Shown here: one piece after another, positions 44,944-52,848 of the stretch
Position numbering within the stretch: the stretch's first letter is position 1
How the letters are laid out: every line of letters begins with the position of its first letter
Assembly (NCBI GenBank): GCA_018223035.1
Contig: JAAEZD010000008.1
Span: forward strand, 62,001 to 126,000
Origin: Heliomarina sp018223035
GTDB lineage: Bacteria; Pseudomonadota; Alphaproteobacteria; Rhodobacterales; Rhodobacteraceae
Direction: 5' to 3'
DNA length: 64,000 bases
Made by a program: the position numbers and the translations under genes
The notes under the pieces: generated by a model
What the model saw: only the letters and a program-made list of their open reading frames with translations
What the model was told of the DNA's origin: nothing
Databases searched by the model: none

Positions 44944-45315
44944 ATGAAAGTTTCCGATCGTCTGGACGCATTGCGCGCCGCGACAGAGAGTTGCTCTCTC
45001 GCGGCGTTCGGCGACTTGGAGACCCGGCTTGTGCTGCGGGTCAGCGCCGATAACCAGTGGCCTCAGGAAAAGCTCGACGCGCTGTGCAAATTGGCGGCGC
45101 GCTGTTTCGATCAGGCCGATCACATCGCAATTTCGTCAGATGCGGATATGGCGCTGGATTTCTCGACCGAAGCCATTGTACTCCACCCGGACGGGATCAA
45201 GCTTTTCGTGCGCTCAGACCAGGTGCCGTCGGACATGATCTGCTGCGTCTGTCACTCGGCGGCGGACCTGCCGATCCTGACCAATGGCGCGCGCAGCGCG
45301 ATGCGGAATATTTAA
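44944..45315 (+). CDS. Small unrecognised protein of the kinase cluster
   Basis: 123-aa soluble protein (MKVSDRLDALRAATESCSLA; later GIKLFVRSDQVPSDMICCVC). Alternating strands and helices of this length could be a Roadblock/LC7-like or similar alpha/beta fold, which would fit a partner of small GTPases, but this is a guess. It is in the operon: 28 bp after the GTPase and 12 bp before the next gene. Confidence 0.6.
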   Translation: MKVSDRLDALRAATESCSLAAFGDLETRLVLRVSADNQWPQEKLDALCKLAARCFDQADHIAISSDADMALDFSTEAIVLHPDGIKLFVRSDQVPSDMICCVCHSAADLPILTNGARSAMRNI

Positions 45316-45327
45316 GGCTTTCATAGG

Positions 45328-46104
45328 ATGACGACACCGGTGGCCAAGGCGACGACAGAAGAGAACGGTGCTGGCGGCTCGCGCCTCGCGCGGGCTCTGA
45401 CGCGTCTTGCCGAACCGGGTCAGGGCTTGCCTTCGGTCGTCGACGGCGGGGCAGAAGCGATCCTTGACGTTCTGCTGAAAGAGATTGACGAAACCGTTAT
45501 GCCGCGCCGGATCTCACTGTTTCACGGGGCTGATCTCCTGATCCGTCTCGTGGTTTCGAACCGAAGACTGGTATCCACGCGGCTGCCAGAGTGTCCGAAT
45601 TTCGTAGCGCCAGTCGATCCGCGCGCAGCTGCGCAGCTTTGGGCCGGTCAGCTCAATACCGTTCTAAGCGACGTACGTTCGGCCCGTTTCGTCTTTGAAC
45701 GCAGCAGCGAGCATGAGGTAGCCGATGCTGTTGGATGCTCGGCCACAATGCTCGCCAAGGCGGCTGGCATCAAGCCGCCCACGCCCGAAGCGCCGCGCGA
45801 TCTGTCGGACTTTTTCGCGGTGATCGAAGGCTTTGCCATCGCCTGGATTTTCATGCCAACCAAAGGCAGTGGTGACAAGAGGGGCGGCGACGCGGCCCTC
45901 GTCGTGCGATTGGCCGAGTTCGCTGCGCGCAACCGGAACGGGACCAAGCCGCGCCTTGGGGCGGCTCAGCCCGAATGCGTGATCCTTCCTCTGGCCGGAG
46001 GGATCAATTTCCTTTCGGCGAGCCTCGGGGATGAGGAACTCTTTGCCTTTGTCCCGTCCAGCCGTGTCGGGCAGGCCATCAACGCCTGGCAAAAACGCTT
46101 TTAG
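45328..46104 (+). CDS. Unrecognised protein ending the kinase cluster
   Basis: 258-aa protein without signal or membrane segments. A first part (RISLFHGADLLIRLVVSNRR) resembles the regular strand pattern of the preceding small protein, so the two may be related by duplication. Its stop overlaps the converging hyuB stop by 3-4 bases, so the cluster ends here. Function is unknown. Confidence 0.65.
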   Translation: MTTPVAKATTEENGAGGSRLARALTRLAEPGQGLPSVVDGGAEAILDVLLKEIDETVMPRRISLFHGADLLIRLVVSNRRLVSTRLPECPNFVAPVDPRAAAQLWAGQLNTVLSDVRSARFVFERSSEHEVADAVGCSATMLAKAAGIKPPTPEAPRDLSDFFAVIEGFAIAWIFMPTKGSGDKRGGDAALVVRLAEFAARNRNGTKPRLGAAQPECVILPLAGGINFLSASLGDEELFAFVPSSRVGQAINAWQKRF

Positions 46105-47849
46105 CTTTCGCGGAGCGTGGCGGTCGCGGGTTCGTCCACGGTGAAATCCGTGGCTGTCATGGCCACGCCGAATAATTCTTTCGCCTGATCAATGTTGTAC
46201 CGGCCAAGGCGCACGTCTTCGGCCACCAGTTTCGGGTCCCGTTTGAACGGATCGCCATAACCGCCGCCACCGGGGGTGCGCACATGAACGCGGTCGCCAG
46301 GGCCAAGCGGAATGTCCTGTTCTTTTGACAAATGCGGCGGCACGTGCGGCTTACCCGATTGCCAGACCGTGACCTTGTTGGGCGCACCATCGCGCCCGCC
46401 CATCACGCCCTGCGGTCCGAAACGCCCGTGGTCCATGACGAAACTGGCGCGCGCCGTCCCGCGCCGCAATTCCAGCTCGTAATCGAGACCGAACCCGCCG
46501 CGATGCTTGCCTGCGCCGCCGGACCCTTCGTGCAGGGCATAGTGACGGTAGAGCACGGGGAAGGCCTGCTCCATGATTTCGACCGGCGGCGCCTTGGAAA
46601 TGCCGATGGTCGAGCAGCCGTTGGCCAGCCCGTCATGGTCCGCATTGCCGCCGTATCCTCCGCCCGAGAGCTGGTACATGACGAAATCGCGCCCCCGCGC
46701 CGGGTCATGGCCACCCAGCGCGAAATTGCCGCTGGTTCCGGCGGGCGCGGCGGTGACACGCTCGGGCAGGGCGGGGACAAGAGCGGCAAACACAGCCTCG
46801 GCAATGCGCTGGCTGACCTCGGCGGCGCAGCCCGACACAGGGCGGGGGTATTGCGCATCAAGGAAAGTGCCCTCGATCCCGGTGACCTTCAGCGGGGCAA
46901 AGGCGCCCGCGTTCATCGGGACCTCGGGGAAAATATGGCGCATGGCGAGGTAGACAGAGCTGAGCGTCGTCGCCCGCACCGAGTTCATCGGCCCGGCGCA
47001 GGGGGCGGAAGAGCCGGAAAAGTCGAACACCAGCTCGTCGCCCTGCCGGGTAACTGAAAGTTTGATCGCCAGCGGTTCGTCCACGACGCCATCGCTATCG
47101 ACATAGGCGACCGAGTCATAGCTCCCCGGTTCGATTGCATCGATAAAGGCGGCCATCTGGACGCGGGCACGATCCCGCAACTCGGCAATAGCCCCGGCCA
47201 CCGTGTCGTCGCCATAGCGGTCCAGGAGTTCTGCCAGCCGTTCCTCGCCAACCAGAAGCGCTGCGGCCTGCGCCTGCACGTCGCCGATCCGCTGGTCTGC
47301 GACACGGATGTTCGAGGTGATGATCGCATAGATCTCGGGGTCGAGAGCGCCTTGCTTGAACAGGCGCACGGGCGGCAGGCGCAGCCCCTCCTGTTCGACC
47401 GAGGTGGCAGAGGCGGAAAACCCGCCGGGCACTGCGCCGCCGGTATCCGGCCAGTGGCCCGTGTTGGAGAGCCAGCACCAGATTTTGCCGTTGCGATAGA
47501 ACGGCTTGACAAATCGAACGTCCATCAGGTGGGTGCCGCCCAGATAGGGGTCGTTGACGATGTAGATGTCGTCGGGCTGTGGCTCTGCCGCGCGGCCCTC
47601 GGCGATCATGCGGATCAGGGTCGCGGTGGAATATTGCATCGTGCCGACAAAGACCGGCAGGCCGCCTGCGCCCTGCGCGATAAGAGCGCCGTCTTCGGCG
47701 GCGTAAACCCCGTCGGAGCGGTCATTTGCCTCGGCGATGACCGGCGAAAAGGCGGCGCGGGAAAAGGATAGGTCCATCTCGTCGCAGACCTGTTGCAGCC
47801 CGGCCTGAATGACAGAGAGCGTGATGGGATCAAGCGTCTGCTGGCTCAT
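46101..47849 (-). CDS. Hydantoinase B/oxoprolinase subunit
   Basis: 582-aa HyuB-family protein. Typical stretches are DLSFSRAAFSPVIAEANDRS, YIVNDPYLGGTHLMDVRFV, GSGGAGKHRGGFGLDYELEL and PGGGGYGDPFKRDP. With HyuA it forms an ATP-dependent hydrolase of cyclic amides (N-methylhydantoin, 5-oxoproline and relatives). Start and HyuA stop overlap as ATGA. The exact substrate cannot be read from sequence; the XDH-type cluster to the right makes an N-heterocycle product likely. Confidence 0.93.
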   Translation of the reverse strand: MSQQTLDPITLSVIQAGLQQVCDEMDLSFSRAAFSPVIAEANDRSDGVYAAEDGALIAQGAGGLPVFVGTMQYSTATLIRMIAEGRAAEPQPDDIYIVNDPYLGGTHLMDVRFVKPFYRNGKIWCWLSNTGHWPDTGGAVPGGFSASATSVEQEGLRLPPVRLFKQGALDPEIYAIITSNIRVADQRIGDVQAQAAALLVGEERLAELLDRYGDDTVAGAIAELRDRARVQMAAFIDAIEPGSYDSVAYVDSDGVVDEPLAIKLSVTRQGDELVFDFSGSSAPCAGPMNSVRATTLSSVYLAMRHIFPEVPMNAGAFAPLKVTGIEGTFLDAQYPRPVSGCAAEVSQRIAEAVFAALVPALPERVTAAPAGTSGNFALGGHDPARGRDFVMYQLSGGGYGGNADHDGLANGCSTIGISKAPPVEIMEQAFPVLYRHYALHEGSGGAGKHRGGFGLDYELELRRGTARASFVMDHGRFGPQGVMGGRDGAPNKVTVWQSGKPHVPPHLSKEQDIPLGPGDRVHVRTPGGGGYGDPFKRDPKLVAEDVRLGRYNIDQAKELFGVAMTATDFTVDEPATATLRES

Positions 47850-49900
47850 GCGGTGGCTCCGATCTCGATGATGATATTGCCCTGCGCGTCGCCGCGCGCC
47901 CGGTCACCGGGTTCGATCAGGACGGTGGTATCCATCTGCTGAATGATTGCCGGGCCAGTGAGGGTGAAATCGGCGGGCAGGTGATCGCGCCAGTAGATCG
48001 GCGTGTCGTGCCAGCCGTCGAAATAGACCGTACGCCGCCCGGTTTCGGCCTGCGCGAGCGTGTCCCTGCGCCCGGCAGGGTCGATCAGGGTCGACAGGTC
48101 CAGCGCCGCGCGGGTGCCGATGACCGAGGTATTCGCATTGACCAGATTGGCGCGGATATTGTCCAGCTTGACCCGGAACCGCTTGTAATAGGCGGCCTCG
48201 AACAGCGCTTGCAGAGTTTCGCGATCCACATCCGGCCGCTCGAGCGGGACGCGCAGCAGGTGGGTTTGGCCGATGAACTGCATATCGACACTGTGCACGT
48301 GGCGACGGTCGCTGAGCGTGATGCTCTCGGCATCAATCAGCGCGTCGCCCTCGGCCTCTTGCGCGGTAAAAACCTCGTGCAGGTCAGCCGGGTCGAGCGC
48401 GTACAGTGGCGTGTTCAGCGTGCGAACGAAATCATGGCGCAGATCGGCGACGACGCAGCCGATGGCATTGGTAATGCCGGGGCGCGAGGGAACCAGAACG
48501 CGGGGAATGCCCAGCTCTCGCGCCAGAGCGCAGGCATGGAGCGGCCCCGCACCGCCAAAGGCAAAGAGCGCGAAATCGCGCGGGTCGGCCCCGAGCGAGA
48601 CAGAAACCATACGGATCGCACCCGCCATCTTGGTATTGCCGAGCCGGATCACGGCGGCGGCGGCCTGGGTGGCATCGACGCCCAGCTTGGCGCCCAATTC
48701 GCGCTCGAAAATATCGGTCACGGTTTCAATCGAAACGCCTTCGACCGAGGCGAGCCGTGACGGATCGAGCCGCCCTAGTAAGAGGTTCGCATCTGAAATT
48801 GTCGGCAGGGTGCCGCCGCGTCCGTAACAGATCGGCCCGGGCGTGGCACCCGCGCTCTCGGGGCCAACTTCGAGCAGACCGGCGGGGTTCACCCGCGCGA
48901 TGGAACCACCGCCCGCGCCGACGGTGCGCACATCGACCATGGGCACGTGGATCGGCATGGCATATTCGATCTCGATCTCGTTCGAGACGGTGGGTTCGGC
49001 ATCGCGGATCAGCGCCACATCGGTCGAGGTGCCGCCCATGTCATAGGTGATGAGGTCGCGCATGCCCGCCTGCCGCCCGGTATAGGCGGCGGCCATCACG
49101 CCCGAGGCCGGGCCGGACATCACCGTCTTGGCGGCCTCGAGCGCGACGCGGTCGGCGCTGACCATGCCGCCATTGCCGTTCATCACCAGCACGTCGCGTG
49201 TATAGCCGCCGGATTTCAGCTCGGCCGTAAGGCGGCGGATATAGCGGTCGATGATCGGCTGGACCGAGGCATTGGCCGCCGCCGTCACGCCGCGTTCAAA
49301 CTCGCGGCTTTCTGAGAGCAGCGAATGCCCGGTGGTGATATAGGCGTTGGGCCAGACCTCGCGCGCGATCTCGGCGGCGCGCTGTTCATGGGTCGGATTC
49401 GCATAGGCGTGCAGGAAATGAATGACGAGCGCCTCGCAACCGGCATCGACAAGCTGCTGCGCCGCCTGCCGCACGGCGTCTTCATCCAGAGGGGTCACGA
49501 CCAGCCCGTCGCAATCCATCCGTTCGGGCACTTCGAGCCGCAGGTCGCGCGGGATCAGGGGGCGGAATTCTCCCTTCATCCCATAGGCTTGCGGGCGGGT
49601 GCGGCGACCGAGTTCAAGGATGTCTCGGAAACCGGCGGTGGTGATCAGCCCAGTACGGCTCAGCTTACGTTCCAGGACGGCGTTGGTCGTCGTCGTGGTG
49701 CCGTGCACGATGAGCGCCAGCGTTTGCAGATCGCTGCCTGCCTCACGCAGCGCGTTCAGCACGCCAAAGGCCTGATTGTCGAGCGTGCTGGGCACCTTGG
49801 CCAGACGCACCCTGCCGCTTGCCGGATCAAGCTCGACAAGGTCGGTAAAGGTGCCGCCCACATCCACGCCCACTACGGCGCCTGACGATGTACCGCTCAT
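47846..49900 (-). CDS. Hydantoinase A/oxoprolinase subunit
   Basis: 684-aa HyuA-family ATPase subunit with the ASKHA phosphate loop VVGVDVGGTFTDLV (residues 10-22), the later motif YDMGGTSTDVALI and FGGAGPLHACALA. The ATG at 49900 is chosen over a 115-codon extension because GGAGG stands 6 bases upstream and the protein then begins as the family does. It is transcribed divergently from the membrane protein gene across a 159-bp gap and is first in a two-gene operon with hyuB. Confidence 0.93.
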   Translation of the reverse strand: MSGTSSGAVVGVDVGGTFTDLVELDPASGRVRLAKVPSTLDNQAFGVLNALREAGSDLQTLALIVHGTTTTTNAVLERKLSRTGLITTAGFRDILELGRRTRPQAYGMKGEFRPLIPRDLRLEVPERMDCDGLVVTPLDEDAVRQAAQQLVDAGCEALVIHFLHAYANPTHEQRAAEIAREVWPNAYITTGHSLLSESREFERGVTAAANASVQPIIDRYIRRLTAELKSGGYTRDVLVMNGNGGMVSADRVALEAAKTVMSGPASGVMAAAYTGRQAGMRDLITYDMGGTSTDVALIRDAEPTVSNEIEIEYAMPIHVPMVDVRTVGAGGGSIARVNPAGLLEVGPESAGATPGPICYGRGGTLPTISDANLLLGRLDPSRLASVEGVSIETVTDIFERELGAKLGVDATQAAAAVIRLGNTKMAGAIRMVSVSLGADPRDFALFAFGGAGPLHACALARELGIPRVLVPSRPGITNAIGCVVADLRHDFVRTLNTPLYALDPADLHEVFTAQEAEGDALIDAESITLSDRRHVHSVDMQFIGQTHLLRVPLERPDVDRETLQALFEAAYYKRFRVKLDNIRANLVNANTSVIGTRAALDLSTLIDPAGRRDTLAQAETGRRTVYFDGWHDTPIYWRDHLPADFTLTGPAIIQQMDTTVLIEPGDRARGDAQGNIIIEIGATA

Positions 49901-50059
49901 CGGTCCTCCGGAATTGTTTGTGTGCAAATGATGTGGCGAATTCTTTGTGCCTGTCAACGCGGCAGCGAGGCGACAGGGGGGAAGTTTTCGACCTGTGCCG
50001 GGTGCTTGCCCAAGCTTTGGCGCTTTCCACGTCATGTACGCCTGCCTAAAGATTGGCCC

Positions 50060-51451
50060 ATGGGGTATCGGCAGATCACGGGCGCGGCGCTGGCTGGCGC
50101 TATTTTTCCGGCGGCGGCGCGGGCACATGTGTCCGAGCAGGGCTTTGTGCTGTTGCTGCCGACGGACATCTATATTGCGGCGGGGGTGGGCTGTGTCGTC
50201 CTGACCGTGCTGCTGACGGTATTTCTGCCGGTGCGGGCGATCCACGGCCTTTTTCGGCCTGGGCCTGTTGCCTTGTTCCGGTTTCGCCCGCGTGGACGGT
50301 TAATCACCGGGGTGCTCTCGACACTGCTGCTGTTCTGGCTGATCCGAGAGGGGTTCAGAGGCCCGCATGATCCGCTGAGCAACCCGCTGCCGCTGGTGAT
50401 CTGGACGCTCTGGTGGCTGGCGCTGGTCAGCCTGCAGGGGCTGCTCGGCAATCTTTGGTCATGGCTGAACCCTTGGCTGGTGCCTGTCCTGTGGCTGCGC
50501 CGCCAGTTGGGGCTGAGGACGCTGATCCATCTGCCGCGCGCGGTATTGGGGTGGGGCGCGGTGCTGGGCTATCTCGCCTTCTACGCCTTCCTCCTTGCCG
50601 ATCTGGCCCCGTCGGATCCGGATCATCTGGCCCGCGTGATCCTGATCTACTGGCTGGCGATGCTGGCCGGGGGCGTGATCCTTGGCCCGCGATGGCTGCT
50701 GCGCGGCGAGGCGATCACGGTGCTGATGCGCAGCTATGCGCGGCTGGGGCTGTTTGGCCGCAAGGGCGCAAAGGCGGCGATGGGTCTTTGGGGCTGGCAG
50801 GTGCTGCGCCAGCCGATGCCGGGATATGCGGCCGCGGTGTTCATGTTGATCCTTCTGGGCAGTGGCAGTTTCGACGGCTTGAACGAAACCTTCTGGTGGT
50901 TCGGCCTTCTGGGCCTTAACCCGCTGGAATTTCCGGGGCGTTCGGCGGTCGTTGCACCGTCGATCTGGGGGCTATTGTTTGCCAACGCGGCGCTGATCGC
51001 GATCTATGCGGGGACCGTGACTCTGGGCGTGCGGCTTGCGGGAAAGCGTGGATTGGGCAGGTTCTTTCGGCTGTTTGCGCCCTCGATCCTGCCGATCGCC
51101 CTTGGCTATCATATTGCCCATTACCTCACGGTGTTTCTGGTCGACGGCCAGTATGTGCTGAAAATGATGAACGATCCCCTGCGCAATGGGGCCGAACTGC
51201 TGGGGATGGACCATTACCATGTGACGACCGGCTTCCTGCAAACGGAATCTACCGTGCGCCTGATCTGGCTGACACAGGCCGGCGCGGTTGTTGTAGGCCA
51301 TGTGGTGGCGATACTTTTGGCCCATGCGCTCGCCCTGCGCGTCTTTGAAACACCGCGCCGCGCGGTGTTGAGCCAGTTGCCGCTGTCGATCTTTATGGTG
51401 GCCTATACCTTCTTTGGTCTCTGGCTGCTGGCATCGCCCCGGGGAATGTAA
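50060..51451 (+). CDS. Multi-pass membrane protein of unknown function
   Basis: 463-aa integral membrane protein with about 10-11 helices and little soluble sequence. A possible signal-like N-terminus (ITGAALAGAIFPAAARAHVS) precedes the first helix. Conserved-looking intramembrane residues include GYHIAHYLTVFLVDGQYVLK and DHYHVTTGF. It resembles no transporter family I can name. It is between the hydantoinase genes and the MarR gene, and converges on the latter with 3 bp between stops. Transport of the heterocyclic substrate is one possibility. Confidence 0.7.
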   Translation: MGYRQITGAALAGAIFPAAARAHVSEQGFVLLLPTDIYIAAGVGCVVLTVLLTVFLPVRAIHGLFRPGPVALFRFRPRGRLITGVLSTLLLFWLIREGFRGPHDPLSNPLPLVIWTLWWLALVSLQGLLGNLWSWLNPWLVPVLWLRRQLGLRTLIHLPRAVLGWGAVLGYLAFYAFLLADLAPSDPDHLARVILIYWLAMLAGGVILGPRWLLRGEAITVLMRSYARLGLFGRKGAKAAMGLWGWQVLRQPMPGYAAAVFMLILLGSGSFDGLNETFWWFGLLGLNPLEFPGRSAVVAPSIWGLLFANAALIAIYAGTVTLGVRLAGKRGLGRFFRLFAPSILPIALGYHIAHYLTVFLVDGQYVLKMMNDPLRNGAELLGMDHYHVTTGFLQTESTVRLIWLTQAGAVVVGHVVAILLAHALALRVFETPRRAVLSQLPLSIFMVAYTFFGLWLLASPRGM

Positions 51452-51454
51452 CGC

Positions 51455-51895
51455 CTATTCCCCGGCAAGCTTTTCCAGCAATTGCAGGAACACGGCCGCC
51501 TCTTGTGGCGCAAGCGGTGCCAGTGTTTCCGCAGAAATCTCGCGGGCGCGGGGGAGGAGCGCCGCGTAAAGCTGTTGTCCCTGATCCGTTGGGGACAGAT
51601 GGACCCGCCGGGCGTCATCCGCGTCGCGCCGGGCGGCGACCAGACCGCGTTTGCGTAGCCTGTCGATCACGCCCTTGATCGTGGCCGCGTCCATCGCGGT
51701 GGCCCGGCCAAGCGCATTCTGCGAGGCCTGTCCCAGCTCGCAAAGCTTGGCAAGTGCGGCGAATTGAGTCGGGGTCAGGTCGGGAATATCGCGCGCAAAC
51801 AGGGCAAGATGGCGCTGGTTGGCGCGACGCAGGATAAATCCGACCTGATCGTCAAGCCGGTAGCTGCCTGTTGTTGCATCACTATTGTCGTTCAT
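51455..51895 (-). CDS. MarR-family regulator
   Basis: 146-aa winged-helix protein: LTPTQFAALAKLCELGQASQ, recognition region ATAMDAATIKGVIDRLRKRG and wing LVAARRDADDARRVHLSPTD. ATG 51895 (MNDNSDATTG) is preferred. It is divergent from the XDH operon across about 105 bp with two inverted repeats. MarR proteins of this context (HucR/PecS type) often sense the purine- or aromatic-like substrate of the adjacent operon. The ligand here is unknown. Confidence 0.92.
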   Translation of the reverse strand: MNDNSDATTGSYRLDDQVGFILRRANQRHLALFARDIPDLTPTQFAALAKLCELGQASQNALGRATAMDAATIKGVIDRLRKRGLVAARRDADDARRVHLSPTDQGQQLYAALLPRAREISAETLAPLAPQEAAVFLQLLEKLAGE

Positions 51896-51920
51896 GAACC
51901 CTGTCGGCGCATCGCGATTG

Positions 51921-51965
51921 TTGACAGGTGCGCGGACCTGCCTCAACTTCTGTTAGTACACGAAC
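51921..51965 (+). promoter_or_regulatory. Candidate MarR operators and promoter of the XDH operon
   Basis: TTGACA at 51921-51926 is a perfect -35-like box. Two imperfect inverted repeats overlap the region: CAGGTGCGCGGACCTG (51925-51940, 14 of 16 symmetric) and GTTAGTACACGAAC (51952-51965, 10 of 14). The -10 element is weak. The layout suits autoregulation and repression of the divergent operon. Confidence 0.45.
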
Positions 51966-51999
51966 AATTCCTGTTCTCCAAAAGGAAAGGCAGGTCGAC

Positions 52000-52848
52000 T
52001 TGGGCGCCTATCTGCAACCGGACACACTTGATGAAGCGCTGGGCATTCTGGCGCGCGAGCCCGTGACGATTGCCGCCGGTTGCACCGACCTTTTCGCCGC
52101 AACCGAAAGCCAGAGCCTGAAAGGTACGGTTCTGGATGTGACGCGGATCGAGGGGCTGCGCCGGATCGCGAAGGACGCGACGGGCTGGCGCATCGGCGCG
52201 GCCAGCACGTGGAGCGATGTGATCGCGGCCGATCTGCCGCCCGCGTTCGACATGCTGAAACAGGCCGCGCGCGAGGTCGGGTCGGTCCAGATCCAGAATG
52301 CGGGAACGGTGGCGGGCAATATTTGCAATGCCTCGCCCGCAGCCGATGGGGTGCCGCCCCTGCTAAGCCTTGATGCACATGTGGAAATCGGCGCGAAAGG
52401 AGGCCCTCGCGAGGTGCCTCTGGCCGAGTTCCTGACCGCGCCGCGCGCCACCGTGTTGACCCCCGGAGAAATGGTGACGGCAATCCGCATCCCCGACACC
52501 TCGGGCAAGGGCGAAAGCCGGTTCAGCAAGCTTGGGGCGCGGAAATACCTTGTGATTTCAATCGTAATGGTCGCCGCGCGCCTGCATGTGCAGGATGGGT
52601 TCGTCCGCGATATCGCGCTTTCGGTCGGGGCTTGCGGGCCGGTTGCAACACGGCTTGCGGCGCTCGAGGAGGCTTTGCGCGGCACGCCGCTTGCCGGTCT
52701 GCCGGACAGGTTGCAGCCGGAGCTGATCGCCTCGGCGCTGACGCCGATCACCGATATGCGGGCGAGCGATGAATACCGGCGCGAGGCGGCGGTCCACCTG
52801 CTGAGTCGGGTACTGGATGACCTGACCCTGATGAGGAGCCCGGCATGA
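52000..52848 (+). CDS. XDH/CO-dehydrogenase-type FAD-binding subunit
   Basis: 282-aa medium subunit with the FAD_binding_5 motifs AAGCTDLFAA and VGSVQIQNAGTVAGNICNAS, plus a CoxM C-terminal domain (LAALEEALRGTPL). It transfers electrons from the Fe-S centres to FAD. Start uncertain: TTG at 52000 preceded by AAAGGAAAGGCAGG gives LGAYLQPDTLDEAL, as expected for the family; an upstream GTG would add a poor N-terminus. Its stop overlaps the next start (ATGA). Confidence 0.88.
   Translation: MGAYLQPDTLDEALGILAREPVTIAAGCTDLFAATESQSLKGTVLDVTRIEGLRRIAKDATGWRIGAASTWSDVIAADLPPAFDMLKQAAREVGSVQIQNAGTVAGNICNASPAADGVPPLLSLDAHVEIGAKGGPREVPLAEFLTAPRATVLTPGEMVTAIRIPDTSGKGESRFSKLGARKYLVISIVMVAARLHVQDGFVRDIALSVGACGPVATRLAALEEALRGTPLAGLPDRLQPELIASALTPITDMRASDEYRREAAVHLLSRVLDDLTLMRSPA

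Noticed and set aside
36560..46104. Type VI secretion regulatory locus
   Set aside because: Kinase, FHA and PP2C genes are shared with T6SS loci, but no Tss/Hcp/VgrG gene is visible; GTPases occupy the rest.
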